From contig NW_027478600.1 of the NCBI RefSeq assembly GCF_051014685.1, forward strand, positions 744,001 through 808,000: 64,000 nt of DNA, given 5' to 3'. Shown here one piece after another: positions 37,800 through 51,097 of this stretch (positions within the stretch are counted from its first letter, which is position 1; every line of letters begins with the position of its first letter). The notes beneath the pieces were generated by a model. The model was not told where the DNA came from and did no database searches. It worked only from the letters and a program-made list of their open reading frames with translations. Source of the DNA: Ptiloglossa arizonensis. Taxonomy: Eukaryota; Arthropoda; Insecta; Hymenoptera; Colletidae. The translations under genes and the position numbers were made by a program.

Positions 37800-39024
37800 G
37801 TACGCATACCGTTGTAATCGGGCGAGTTTCTACTTTCAGATGCAACAGCAATTTTGCGGATTGGTCAATCCGTTCGCGAGATATGGCAGTTTGGAGGTAA
37901 GAAATGCATGAGAAACCCAAAATTTTCGCAGTTCTGATGCTCGAAACGAATAACTAGAACGGCCTAGGGGAAAAGTACGCATACCGTTGTAATCGGGCGA
38001 GTTTCTACTTTCAGATGCAACAGCAATTTTGCGGACTGGTCAATCCGTTCGCGAGATATGGCCGTTTGGATATAAGAAACGCTTGAGAAACACAAAATTT
38101 TCGCAGTTCTGATGCTCGAAACGCATAACTGGAACGGCCTAGGGGAAAAGTACGCATACCGTTGTAATCGGGCGAGTTTCTACTTTCAGATGCAACAGAA
38201 ATTTTGCGGATTGGTCAATCCGTTCGCGAGATATGGCAGTTTGGAGGTAAGAAACGCTTGAGAAACTCAAAATTTTCGCAGTTCTGATGCTCGACAAGCA
38301 TAACTAGAACGGCCTAGGGGAAAAGTACGCATACCGTTGTAATCGGGCGAGTTTCTACTTTCAGATGCAACAGCAATTTTGCGGACTGGTCAATCCGTTC
38401 GCGAGATATGGCCGTTTGGATATAAGAAACGCTTGAGAAACACAAAATTTTCGCAGTTCTGATGCTCGAAACGCATAACTGGAACGGCCTAGGGGAAAAG
38501 TACGCATACCGTTGTAATCGGGCGAGTTTCTACTTTCAGATGCAACAGAAATTTTGCGGATTGGTCAATCCGTTCGCGAGATATGGCAGTTTGGAGGTAA
38601 GAAATGCATGAGAAACCCAAAATTTTCGCAGTTCTGATGCTCGAAACGAATAACTAGAACGGCCTAGGGGAAAAGTACGCATACCGTTGTAATCGGGCGA
38701 GTTTCTACTTTCAGATGCAACAGCAATTTTGCGGACTGGTCAATCCGTTCGCGAGATATGGCCGTTTGGATATAAGAAACGCTTGAGAAACACAAAATTT
38801 TCGCAGTTCTGATGCTCGAAACGCATAACTGGAACGGCCTAGGGGAAAAGTACGCATACCGTTGTAATCGGGCGAGTTTCTACTTTCAGATGCAACAGAA
38901 ATTTTGCGGATTGGTCAATCCGTTCGCGAGATATGGCAGTTTGGAGGTAAGAAACGCTTGAGAAACTCAAAATTTTCGCAGTTCTGATGCTCGACAAGCA
39001 TAACTAGAACGGCCTAGGGGAAAA
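37800..39024 (+). repeat. dimeric HOR patch (350 bp, with a 700-bp super-period)
   Basis: Seven monomers alternate in the order B-X-A-X-B-X-A. X starts at 37975, 38325 and 38675. It has atgcaacagc, gcggactgg, gatatggccgtttggatata, gagaaacacaaaa and acgcataactgg, and it has lost the GT of the donor-like site. A (38150, 38850) ends with ctcgacaagc. B (37800, 38500) has agaaatgcatgagaaaccc. X therefore recurs every 350 bp, and A or B every 700 bp. One further X-A pair stands alone at 44448-44797. The two preceding monomers (37450 and 37625) are gamma type. Confidence 0.85.
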
Positions 39025-41495
39025 GTACGCATACCGTTGTAATCGGGCGAGTTTCTACTTTCAGATGCAACAGAAATTTTGCGGATTGGTCTATCCGTTC
39101 GCGAGATATGGCAGTTTGGAGGTAAGAAATGCATGAGAAACTCAAAATTTTCGCAGTTCTGATGCTCGAAACGAATAACTAGAACGGCCTAGGGGAAAAG
39201 TACGCAGACCGTTGTGATCGGGCGAGTTTCTACTTTAAGATGCAACAGCAATTTTGCGGATTGGTCAATCCGTTCGCGAGATATGGCCGTTTGGATGTAA
39301 GAAACGCTTGAGAAACTCAAAATTTTCGCAGTTCTGATGCTCGAAACGAATAACCAGAACGGCCTAGGGGAAAAGTACACATACCGTTGTAATCGGGCGA
39401 GTTTCTACATTCAGATGCAACAGAAATTTTGCGGATTGGTCGATCCGTTCGCGAGATATGGCAGTTTGGAGGTAAGAAACGCTTGAGAAACTCAAAATTT
39501 TCGCAGTTCTGATGCTCGAAACGAATAACGAGAAAGGCCTAGGGGAAAAGTTCGCATACCGTTGTAATCGGGCGAGTTTCTACTTTCAGATGCAACAGAA
39601 ACTTTGCGGATTGGTCAATCCGTTCACGAGATATGGCAGTTTGGAGGTAAGAAATGCATGAGAAACTCAAAATTTTCGCAGTTCTGATGCTCGAAACGAA
39701 TAACCAGAACGGCCTAGGGGAAAAGTTCGCATACCGTTGTAATCGGGCGAGTTTATACTTTCAGATGCAACAGCAATTTTGCGGATTGGTCAATCCGTTC
39801 GTGAGATATGGCCGTTTGGATGTAAGAAACGCTTGAGAAACTCAAAATTGTCGCAGTTCTGATTCTCGAAACGAATAACCAGAACGGCCCAGTGGTAAAG
39901 TACGCATACCCTTGTAATCGGGCGAGTTTCTACTTTCAGATGCAACAAAAATTTTGCGGATTGGTCAATCCGTTCGCGAGATATGGCAGTTTGGAAGTAA
40001 GAAACGTTTGAGAAACTCAAAATTTTCGCAGTTCTGATGCTCGATACGAATAAATAGAACGGCCTAGGGGAAAAGTACACATACCCTTGTAATCGGGCGA
40101 GTTTCTACTTTCAGATGCAACAAAAATTTTGCGGATTGGTCAATCCTTTCGCGAGATATGGCAGTTTGGAGGTAACAAACGTTTGAGAAACTCAAAATTT
40201 TCGCAGTTCTGATGCTCGAAACGGATAACTAGAACGGCGTAGGGGAAAAGTACACCTACCGTTGTGATCGGGCGAGTTTCTACTTTCAGATGCAACAGAA
40301 GTTTTGCGGATTGGTCAATCCGTTCGCGAGATACCGCAGTTTGGAGGTTAGAAACGCTTGAGCAACTCAAAATGTTCACATTTCTGATGCTCGAAACGAA
40401 TAACTAGAACGGCCTACGGAAAAGTACGCATACCGTTGTAATCGGTCGAGTTTCTACTTTCAGGTGCAACAGAAATTTTGCGGATTGGTCAATCCGTTCG
40501 CGAGATATGGCAGTTTGGAGGTAAGAAATGCATGAGAAACTCAAAATTTTCGCAGTTCTGATGCTTGAAACGAATAACCAGAAAGGCCTAGGGGAAAAGT
40601 TCGCATACCGTTGTAATCGGGCGAGTTTCTACTTTCAGATGCAACAGAAACTTTGCGGATTGGTCAATCCGTTCGCGAGATATGGCAGTTTGGAGGTAAG
40701 AAATGCATGAGAAACTCAAAATTTTCGCAGTTCTGATGCTCGGAACGAATAACCAGAACGGCCCAGTGGTAAAGTACGCATACCGTTGTAATCGGGCGAG
40801 TTTCTACTTTCAGATGCAACAGAAATTTTGCGGATTGGTCAATCCGTTCGCGAGACATGGCAGTTTGCATGTAAGAAACGCTTGAGAAACTCAAAATTTT
40901 CGCAGTTCTGATTCTCGAAACGAATAACCAGAACGGCCCAGTGGTAAAGTACGCATACCGTTGTAATCGGGCGAGTTTCTACTTTCAGATGCAACAAAAA
41001 TTTTGCGGATTGGTCAATCCGTTCGCGAGATATGGCAGTTTGGAGGTAAGAAACGTTTGAGAAACTCAAAATTTTCGCAGTTCTGATGGTCGGAACGAAT
41101 AACCAGAACGGCCTAGGGTCAAAGTACGCATACCGTTGTAATCGGGCGAGTTTGTCCTTTCTGATGAACCAGAAATTTTGCGGATTGGTCAATCCGTTCG
41201 CGAGATATGGCAGTTTGGAGGTAAGAAACGGATGAGAAACTCAAAATTTTCGCAGTTCTGATGCTCGAAACGAATAACTGAAACGGCCTAGGGGAAAAGT
41301 ACCCATACCGTTGTAATCGGGCGAGTTTCTACTAACAGATGCAACAGAAATTTTGCGGATTGCTCAATCCGTTCCCGAGATATGGCAGTTTGGAAGTAAG
41401 AAACGTTTGCGAAACTCAAAATTTTCGCAGTTCTGATGCTCGAAACGAATAACTAGAACGGCCTAGGGGAAAAGTACGCATACCGTTGTAATCGG
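38891..41495 (+). repeat. first copy of the 15-monomer (2624-bp) tandem duplication
   Basis: It matches 41515-44119 with one substitution noticed (tacgaataaa here, tacaaataaa at 42669). The offset is 15 x 175 minus 1 because both copies contain the same missing G in the sequence ctacggaaaag (40419). Near-identity over 2.6 kb points to a very recent event or an assembly duplication. Confidence 0.9.
40414..40424 (+). other. 1-bp deletion marker, type 1
   Basis: The usual ctacgggaaaag is ctacggaaaag at 40419, with one G missing. The same deletion is at 43043, exactly one 2624-bp copy downstream. These are the only two occurrences found, so it is one mutation that was duplicated. Confidence 0.9.
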
Positions 41496-41514
41496 TCGAG
41501 TTTCTACTTTCAGG

Positions 41515-44119
41515 TGCAACAGAAATTTTGCGGATTGGTCAATCCGTTCGCGAGATATGGCAGTTTGGAGGTAAGAAACGCTTGAGAAACTCAAAATTTT
41601 CGCAGTTCTGATGCTCGACAAGCATAACTAGAACGGCCTAGGGGAAAAGTACGCATACCGTTGTAATCGGGCGAGTTTCTACTTTCAGATGCAACAGAAA
41701 TTTTGCGGATTGGTCTATCCGTTCGCGAGATATGGCAGTTTGGAGGTAAGAAATGCATGAGAAACTCAAAATTTTCGCAGTTCTGATGCTCGAAACGAAT
41801 AACTAGAACGGCCTAGGGGAAAAGTACGCAGACCGTTGTGATCGGGCGAGTTTCTACTTTAAGATGCAACAGCAATTTTGCGGATTGGTCAATCCGTTCG
41901 CGAGATATGGCCGTTTGGATGTAAGAAACGCTTGAGAAACTCAAAATTTTCGCAGTTCTGATGCTCGAAACGAATAACCAGAACGGCCTAGGGGAAAAGT
42001 ACACATACCGTTGTAATCGGGCGAGTTTCTACATTCAGATGCAACAGAAATTTTGCGGATTGGTCGATCCGTTCGCGAGATATGGCAGTTTGGAGGTAAG
42101 AAACGCTTGAGAAACTCAAAATTTTCGCAGTTCTGATGCTCGAAACGAATAACGAGAAAGGCCTAGGGGAAAAGTTCGCATACCGTTGTAATCGGGCGAG
42201 TTTCTACTTTCAGATGCAACAGAAACTTTGCGGATTGGTCAATCCGTTCACGAGATATGGCAGTTTGGAGGTAAGAAATGCATGAGAAACTCAAAATTTT
42301 CGCAGTTCTGATGCTCGAAACGAATAACCAGAACGGCCTAGGGGAAAAGTTCGCATACCGTTGTAATCGGGCGAGTTTATACTTTCAGATGCAACAGCAA
42401 TTTTGCGGATTGGTCAATCCGTTCGTGAGATATGGCCGTTTGGATGTAAGAAACGCTTGAGAAACTCAAAATTGTCGCAGTTCTGATTCTCGAAACGAAT
42501 AACCAGAACGGCCCAGTGGTAAAGTACGCATACCCTTGTAATCGGGCGAGTTTCTACTTTCAGATGCAACAAAAATTTTGCGGATTGGTCAATCCGTTCG
42601 CGAGATATGGCAGTTTGGAAGTAAGAAACGTTTGAGAAACTCAAAATTTTCGCAGTTCTGATGCTCGATACAAATAAATAGAACGGCCTAGGGGAAAAGT
42701 ACACATACCCTTGTAATCGGGCGAGTTTCTACTTTCAGATGCAACAAAAATTTTGCGGATTGGTCAATCCTTTCGCGAGATATGGCAGTTTGGAGGTAAC
42801 AAACGTTTGAGAAACTCAAAATTTTCGCAGTTCTGATGCTCGAAACGGATAACTAGAACGGCGTAGGGGAAAAGTACACCTACCGTTGTGATCGGGCGAG
42901 TTTCTACTTTCAGATGCAACAGAAGTTTTGCGGATTGGTCAATCCGTTCGCGAGATACCGCAGTTTGGAGGTTAGAAACGCTTGAGCAACTCAAAATGTT
43001 CACATTTCTGATGCTCGAAACGAATAACTAGAACGGCCTACGGAAAAGTACGCATACCGTTGTAATCGGTCGAGTTTCTACTTTCAGGTGCAACAGAAAT
43101 TTTGCGGATTGGTCAATCCGTTCGCGAGATATGGCAGTTTGGAGGTAAGAAATGCATGAGAAACTCAAAATTTTCGCAGTTCTGATGCTTGAAACGAATA
43201 ACCAGAAAGGCCTAGGGGAAAAGTTCGCATACCGTTGTAATCGGGCGAGTTTCTACTTTCAGATGCAACAGAAACTTTGCGGATTGGTCAATCCGTTCGC
43301 GAGATATGGCAGTTTGGAGGTAAGAAATGCATGAGAAACTCAAAATTTTCGCAGTTCTGATGCTCGGAACGAATAACCAGAACGGCCCAGTGGTAAAGTA
43401 CGCATACCGTTGTAATCGGGCGAGTTTCTACTTTCAGATGCAACAGAAATTTTGCGGATTGGTCAATCCGTTCGCGAGACATGGCAGTTTGCATGTAAGA
43501 AACGCTTGAGAAACTCAAAATTTTCGCAGTTCTGATTCTCGAAACGAATAACCAGAACGGCCCAGTGGTAAAGTACGCATACCGTTGTAATCGGGCGAGT
43601 TTCTACTTTCAGATGCAACAAAAATTTTGCGGATTGGTCAATCCGTTCGCGAGATATGGCAGTTTGGAGGTAAGAAACGTTTGAGAAACTCAAAATTTTC
43701 GCAGTTCTGATGGTCGGAACGAATAACCAGAACGGCCTAGGGTCAAAGTACGCATACCGTTGTAATCGGGCGAGTTTGTCCTTTCTGATGAACCAGAAAT
43801 TTTGCGGATTGGTCAATCCGTTCGCGAGATATGGCAGTTTGGAGGTAAGAAACGGATGAGAAACTCAAAATTTTCGCAGTTCTGATGCTCGAAACGAATA
43901 ACTGAAACGGCCTAGGGGAAAAGTACCCATACCGTTGTAATCGGGCGAGTTTCTACTAACAGATGCAACAGAAATTTTGCGGATTGCTCAATCCGTTCCC
44001 GAGATATGGCAGTTTGGAAGTAAGAAACGTTTGCGAAACTCAAAATTTTCGCAGTTCTGATGCTCGAAACGAATAACTAGAACGGCCTAGGGGAAAAGTA
44101 CGCATACCGTTGTAATCGG
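41515..44119 (+). repeat. second copy of the 15-monomer (2624-bp) tandem duplication
   Basis: The partner is 38891-41495. The 19 bases just before this copy (41496-41514) carry two variants, the T of atcggtcg and the G of caggtgc, that otherwise occur together at 40446-40464. The monomer at the junction is therefore a mosaic. Confidence 0.9.
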
Positions 44120-47100
44120 GCGAGTTTCTACTTTCAGATGCAACAGAAATTTTGCGGATTGGTCGATCCGTTCGCGAGATATGGCAGTTTTTAGGTAAGT
44201 AACGCTTGAGAAACTCAAAATTTTCGCAGTTCTGATGCTCGACAAGCATAACTAGAACGGCCTAGGGGAAAAGTACGCACACCGTTGTAATCGGGCGAGT
44301 TTCTACTTTCAGATGCAACAGAAATTTTGCGGATTGGTCTATCCGTTCGCGAGATATGGCAGTTTGGAGGTTAGAAATGCATGAGAAACTCAAAATTTTC
44401 GCAGTTCTGATGCTCGAAACGAATAACTAGAACGGCCTAGGGGAAAAGTACGCATACCGTTGTAATCGGGCGAGTTTCTACTTTCAGATGCAACAGCAAT
44501 TTTGCGGACTGGTCAATCCGTTCGCGAGATATGGCCGTTTGGATATAAGAAACGCTTGAGAAACACAAAATTTTCGCAGTTCTGATGCCCGAAACGCATA
44601 ACTGGAACGGCCTAGGGGAAAAGTACGCATACCGTTGTAATCGGGCGAGTTTCTACTTTCAGATGCAACAGAAATTTTGCGGATTGGTCAATCCGTTCGC
44701 GAGATATGGCAGTTTGGAGGTAAGAAACGCTTGAGAAACTCAAAATTTTCGCAGTTCTGATGCTCGACAAGCATAACTAGAACGGCCTAGGGGAAAAGTA
44801 CGCATACCGTTGTAATCGGGCGAGTTTCTACTTTCAGATGCAACAGAAATTTTGCGGATTGGTCTATCCGTTCGCGAGATATGGCAGTTTGGAGGTAAGA
44901 AATGCATGAGAAACTCAAAATTTTCGCAGTTCTGATGCTCGAAACGAATAACTAGAACGGCCTAGGGGAAAAGTACGCAGACCGTTGTGATCGGGCGAGT
45001 TTCTACTTTCAGATGCAACAGCAATTTTGCGGATTGGTCAATCCGTTCGCGAGATATGGCCGTTTGGATGTAAGAAACGCTTGAGAAACTCAAAATTTTC
45101 GCAGTTCTGATGCTCGAAACGAATAACCAGAACGGCCTAGTGGTAAAGTACGCATACCGTTGTAATCGGGCGAGTTTCTACTTTCAGATGCAACAGAAAT
45201 TTTGCGGATTGGTCAATCCGTTCGCGAGATATGGCAGTTTGGAGGTAAGAAACGCTTGAGAAACTCAAAATTTTCGCAGTTCTGATGCTCGAAACGAATA
45301 ACCAGAACGGCCTAGTGGTAAAGTACGCATACCGTTGTAATCGGGCGAGTTTCTACTTTCAGATGCAACAGAAATTTTGCGGATTGGTCAATCCGTTCGC
45401 GAGACATGGCAGTTTGCAGGTACGAAATGCATGAGAAACTCAAAATTTTCGCAGTTCTGATGCTCGAAACGAATAACCAGAACGGCCTAGGGGAAAAGTA
45501 CACATACCGTTGTAATCGGGCGAGTTTCTACTTTCAGATGAAACAGAAATTTTGCGGATTGGTCGATCCGGTCGCGAGATATCGCAGTTTGGAGGTAAGA
45601 AACGCTTGAGAAACTCAAAATTTTCGCAGTTCTGATGCTCGACAAGCATAACTAGAACGGCCTAAGGGAAAAGTACGCATACCGTTGTAATCGGGCGAGT
45701 TTCTACTTTCAGATGCAACAGAAATCTTGCGGATTGGTCTATCCGTTCGGGAGATATGGCAGTTTGGAGGTAAGAAATGCATGAGAAACTCAAAATTTTC
45801 GCAGTTCTGATGCTCGAAACGAATAACTAGAACGGCCTGGGGGAAAAGTACGCATTCCGTTGTGATCGGGCGAGTTTCTACTTTCAGATGCAACAGCAAT
45901 TTTGCGGATTGGTCAATCCGTTCGCGAGATATTGCCGTTTGGATGTAAGAAACGCTTGAGAAACTCAAAATTTTCGCAGTTCTGATGCTCGAAACGAATA
46001 ACTAGAACGGCCTAGGGGAAAAGTACGCATACCGTTGTAATCGGGCGAGTTTCTGCTTTCAGATGCAACAGAAATTTTGCGGATTGGTCAATCCGTTCGC
46101 GAGATATTGCAGTTTGGAGGTAAGAAACGCTTGAGAATCTCAAAATTTTCGCTGTTCTGATGCTCGAAACGAATAACCAGAACGGCCTAGTGGTAAAGTA
46201 CGCATACCGTTGTAATCGGGCGAGTTTCTACTTTCAGATGCAACAGAAATTTTGCGGATTGGTCAATCCGTTCGCGAGACATGGCAGTTTGCAGGTAAGA
46301 AATGCATGAGAAACTCAAAATTTTCGCAGTTCTGATGCTCGAAACGAATAACCAGAACGGCCTAGGGGAAAAGTACACATACCGCTGTAATCGGGCGAGT
46401 TTCTACTCTCAGATGCAATGGAAATTTTGCGGATTGGTCGATCCGTTCGCGAGATATGGCAGTTTGGAGGTAAGAAACGCTTGAGAAACTCAAAATTTTC
46501 GCAGTTCTGATGCTCGACAAGCATAACTAGAACGGCCTAGGGGAAAAGTGCCCAAACCGTTGTAATCGGGCGAGTTTCTACTTTCAGATGCAACAGAAAT
46601 TTTGCAGATTGGTCAATCCGTTCGCGAGATATGGCAGTTTGGAGGTAAGAAACGCTTGAGAAACTCAAAATTTTCGCAGTTCTGATAGTCGAAACGAATA
46701 ACCAGAACGGCCTAGGGGCCAAGTACGCATACCGTTGTATTCGGGCGAGTTTCTCCTTTCTGATGCACCAGAAATTTTGCGGATTGGTCAATCCGTTCGC
46801 GAGATATGGCAGTTTGGAGGTAAGAAACGGATGAGAAACTCAAAATTTTCGCAGTTCTGATGCTCGAAACGAATAACTGAAACGGCATAGGGGAAAAGTA
46901 CACATACCGTTGTAATCGGGCGAGTTTCTACTAACAGATGCAACAGAAATTTTGCGGATTGCTCAATCCGTTCGCGAGATATGGCAGTTTGGAGGTAAGA
47001 AACGTTTGAGAAACTCAAAATTTTCGCAGTTCTGATGCTCGAAACGAATAACTAGAACGGCCTAGGGGAAAAGTACGCATACCGTTGTAATCGGGCGAGT

Positions 47101-47597
47101 TTCTACTTTCAGATGCAACAGAAATTTTGCGGATTGGTCGATCCGTTCGCGAGATATGGCAGTTTGGAGGTAAGAAACGCTTGAGAAACTCAAAATTTTC
47201 GCAGTTCTAATGCTCGACAAGCATAACTAGAACGGCCTAGGGGAAAAGTACGCATACCGTTGTAATCGGGCGAGTTTCTACTTTCAGATGCAACAGCAAT
47301 TTTGCGGATTGGTCAATCCGTTCGCGAGATATGGCCGTTTGGATGTAAGAAACGCTTGAGAAACTCAAAATTTTCGCAGTTCTGATGCTCGAAACGAATA
47401 ACGAGAACGGCCTAGGGGAAAAGTACGCATACCGTTGTAATCGGGCGAGCTTCTACTTTCAGATGCAACACAAATTTTGCGGATTGGTCAATCCGTTCGC
47501 GAGATATGGCAGTTTGGAGGTAAGAAATGCTTGAGAAACTCAAAATTTTCGCAGTTCTGATGCTCGAAACGAATAACTAGAACGGCCTAGGGGAAAA

Positions 47598-48297
47598 GTA
47601 CGCCTACCGTTGTAATCGGGCGAGTTTCTACTTTCAGATGCGACAGAAATTTTGCGGATTGGTCAATCCGTTCGCGAGATATGGCAGTTTGGATGTAAGA
47701 AACGGATGAGAAACTCAAAATTTTCGCAGTTCTGATGCTAGAAACGAATAACTGGAACGGCCTAGGGGAAAAGTACACATACCGTTGTAATCGGGCGAGT
47801 TTCTGCATTCAGATGCAACAGAAATTTTGCGGATTGGTCAATCCGTTCGCGAGATATGGCAGTTTGGAGGTAAGAAATGCTTGAGAAACTCAAAATTTTC
47901 GCAGTTCTGATGCTCGAAACGAATAACTAGAACGGCCTAGGGGAAAAGTACGCATACCGTTGTAATCGGGCGAGTTTCTACTTTCAGATGCGACAGAAAT
48001 TTTGCGGATTGGTCAATCCGTTCGCGAGATATGGCAGTTTGGAGGTAAGAAACGGATGAGAAACTCAAAATTTTCGCAGTTCTGATGCTAGAAACGAATA
48101 ACTGGAACGGCCTAGGGGAAAAGTACACATACCGTTGTAATCGGGCGAGTTTCTGCATTCAGATGCAACAGAAATTTTGCGGATTGGTCAATCCGTTCGC
48201 GAGATATGGCAGTTTGGAGGTAAGAAATGCTTGAGAAACTCAAAATTTTCGCAGTTCTAATGCTCGAAACGAATAACTAGAACGGCCTAGGGGAAAA
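47598..48297 (+). repeat. dimeric HOR, two units of 350 bp
   Basis: A monomer with atgcgacag, agaaacggatgag and ctagaaacgaataactgg alternates with one with ctgcattcag and agaaatgcttgag. Units start at 47598 and 47948. Differences are few (gcctacc against gcatacc, and ggatgta against ggaggta). Confidence 0.8.
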
Positions 48298-49347
48298 GTA
48301 CGCATACCGTTGTAATCGGGCGAGTTTCTACTTTCAGATGCAACAGCAATTTTGCGGATTGGTCAATCCGTTCGCGAGATATGGCCGTTTGGATGTAAGA
48401 AACGCTTGAGAAACTCAAAATTTTCGCAGTTCTGATGCTCGAAACGAATAACGAGAACGGCCTAGGGGAAAAGTACGCATACCGTTGTAATCGGCCGAGC
48501 TTCTACTTTCAGATGCAACAGAAATTTTGCGGATTGGTCAATCCGTTCGCGAGATATGGCAGTTTGGAAGTAAGAAACGCTTGAGAAACTCAAAATTTTC
48601 GTAGTTCTGATGCTCGAAACGAATAACCAGAACGGCCTAGTGGTAAAGTACGCATACCGTTGTAATCGGGCGAGTTTCTACTTTCAGATGCAACAGAAAT
48701 TTTGCGGATTGGTCAATCCGTTCGCGAGACATGGCAGTTTGCAGGTAAGAAATGCATGAGAAACTCAAAATTTTCGCAGTTCTGATGCTCGAAACGAATA
48801 ACCAGAACGGCCTAGGGGAAAAGTACACATACCGTTGTAATCGGGCGAGTTTTTACTTTCAGCTGCAACAGAAATTTTGCGGATTGGTCAATCCGTTCGC
48901 GAGATATGGCAGTTTGGAGGTAAGAAACGCTTGAGAAACTCAAAATTTTCGCAGTTCTGATGCTCGAAACGTATAACCAGGACGGCCTAGGGGAAAAGTA
49001 CGCATACCGTTGTAATCGGGCGAGTTTCTACTTTCTGATGCACCAGAAATTTTGCGGATTGGTCAATCCGTTCGCGAGATATGGAAGTTTGGAGGTAAGA
49101 AATGCATGAGAAACTCAAAATTTTCGCAGTTCTGATGCTCGAAACGGATAACTAGAACGGCCTAGGGGAAAAGTACGCATACCGTTGTAATCGGGCGAGT
49201 TTGTACTTTCAGATGCAACAGAAATTTTGCGGATTGGTCGATCAGTTCGCGAGATATGGCAGTTTGGATGTAAGAAACGCTTGAGAAACTCAAAATTATC
49301 GCAGTTCTGATGCTCGACAAGCATAACTAGAAGGGCCTAGGGGAAAA

Positions 49348-51097
49348 GTACGCATACCGTTGTAATCGGGCGAGTTTCTACTTTCAGATGCGACAGAAAT
49401 TTTGCGGATTGGTCAATCCGTTCGCGAGATATGGCAGTGTGGAGGTAAGAAACGGATGAGAAACTCAAAATTTTCGCAGTTCTGATGCTAGAAACGAATA
49501 ACTGGAACGGCCTAGGGGAAAAGTACACATACCGTTGTAATCCGGCGAGTTTCTACTTTCAGATGCAACAGAAATTTTGCGGATTGGTCGATCCGTTCGC
49601 GAGATATGGCAGTTTGTAGGTAAGAAACGTTTGAGAAACTCAAAATTTTCGCAGTTCTGATGCTCGAAACGAATAACTAGAACGGCCTAGGGGAAAAGTA
49701 CACATACCGTTGTAATCGGGCGAGTTTCTACTTTCAGATGCAACAGAAATTTTGCGGAGTGGTCAATCCGTTCGCGAGATATGGCAGTTTGGAGGTAAGA
49801 AATGCTTGAGAAACTCAAAATTTTCGCAGTTCTGATGCTCGAAACGAATAACTAGAACGGCCTAGGGGAAAAGTACGCATACCGTTGTAATCGGGCGAGT
49901 TTCTACTTTCAGATGCGACAGAAATTTTGCGGATTGGTCAATCCGTTCGCGAGATATGGCAGTTTGGAGGTAAGAAACGGATGAGAAACTCAAAATTTTC
50001 GCAGTTCTGATGCTGGAAACGAATAACTGGAACGGCCTAGGGGAAAAGTACACATACCGTTGTAATCGGGCGAGTTTCTGCATTCAGATGCAACAGAAAT
50101 TTTGCAGATTGGTCGATCCGTTCGCGAGATATGGCAGTTTGGAACTAAGAAACGGTTGAGAAACTCAAAATGTTCACAGTTCTGATGCTCGAAACGAATA
50201 ACTAGAACGGTCTAGGGGAAAAGTACTCATACCGTTGTGATCGGGCGAGTTTCTACTTTCAGATGCAACAGAAATTTTGCGGAGTGGTCAATCCGTTCGC
50301 GAGATATGGCAGTTTGGAGGTAAGAAATGCTTGAGAAACTCAAAATTTTCGCAGTTCTGATGCTCGAAACGAATAACTAGAACGGCCTAGGGGAAAAGTA
50401 CGCATACCGTTGTAATCGGGCGAGTTTCTACTTTCAGATGCGACAGAAATTTTGCGGATTGGTCAATCCGTTCGCGAGATATGGCAGTTTGGAGGTAAGA
50501 AACGGATGAGAAACTCAAAATTTTCGCAGTTCTGATGCTAGAAACGAATAACTGGAACGGCCTAGGGGAAAAGTACACATACCGTTGTAATCGGGCGAGT
50601 TTCTACTTTCAGATGCAACAGAAATTTTGCGGATTGGTCGATCCGTTCGCGAGATATGGCAGTTTGGAGGTAAGAAACGTTTGAGAAACTCAAAATTTTC
50701 GCAGTTCTGATGCTCGAAACGAATAACTAGAACGGCCTAGGGGAAAAGTACACATACCGTTGTAATCGGGCGAGTTTCTACTTTCAGATGCAACAGAAAT
50801 TTTGCGGAGTGGTCAATCCGTTCGCGAGATATGGCAGTTTGGAGGTAAGAAATGCTTGAGAAACTCAAAATTTTCGCAGTTCTGATGCTCGAAACGAATA
50901 ACTAGAACGGCCTAGGGGAAAAGTACGCATACCGTTGTAATCGGGCGAGTTTCTACTTTCAGATGCGACAGAAATTTTGCGGATTGGTCAATCCGTTCGC
51001 GAGATATGGCAGTTTGGAGGTAAAAAACGGATGAGAAACTCAAAATTTTCGCAGTTCTGATGCTAGAAACGAATAACTGGAACGGCCTAGGGGAAAA
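49348..51097 (+). repeat. 3-monomer HOR (525 bp)
   Basis: The monomer with atgcgacag and cggatgag recurs at 49348, 49873, 50398 and 50923. Each is followed by a cgatccg monomer and then a gcggagtggtc monomer with agaaatgcttgag. In the second unit the middle monomer is replaced by a gaactaag/aaatgttcac type (50048) and the third starts gtactc with ttgtgatcggg (50223). That is a patch from another gamma lineage. The fourth unit diverges after its first monomer into the aacaaag deletion monomer. Confidence 0.82.

Larger units (their letters stand above)
39025..47597 (+). repeat. beta domain 5, 49 monomers
   Basis: Beta-type monomers fill this stretch. Its first half is a 15-monomer tandem duplication (38891-44119). 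Then comes a section resembling 17676-18200 (ctactaacag at 43923, cagtttttaggtaagtaacg near 44188), followed by gacatgg/cattcag monomers and a copy of the 34150-35275 section. Two 1-bp deletions, at 40419 and 43043, are copies of each other. The border with gamma near 47598 is marked by the first atgcgacag monomer. Confidence 0.75.
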
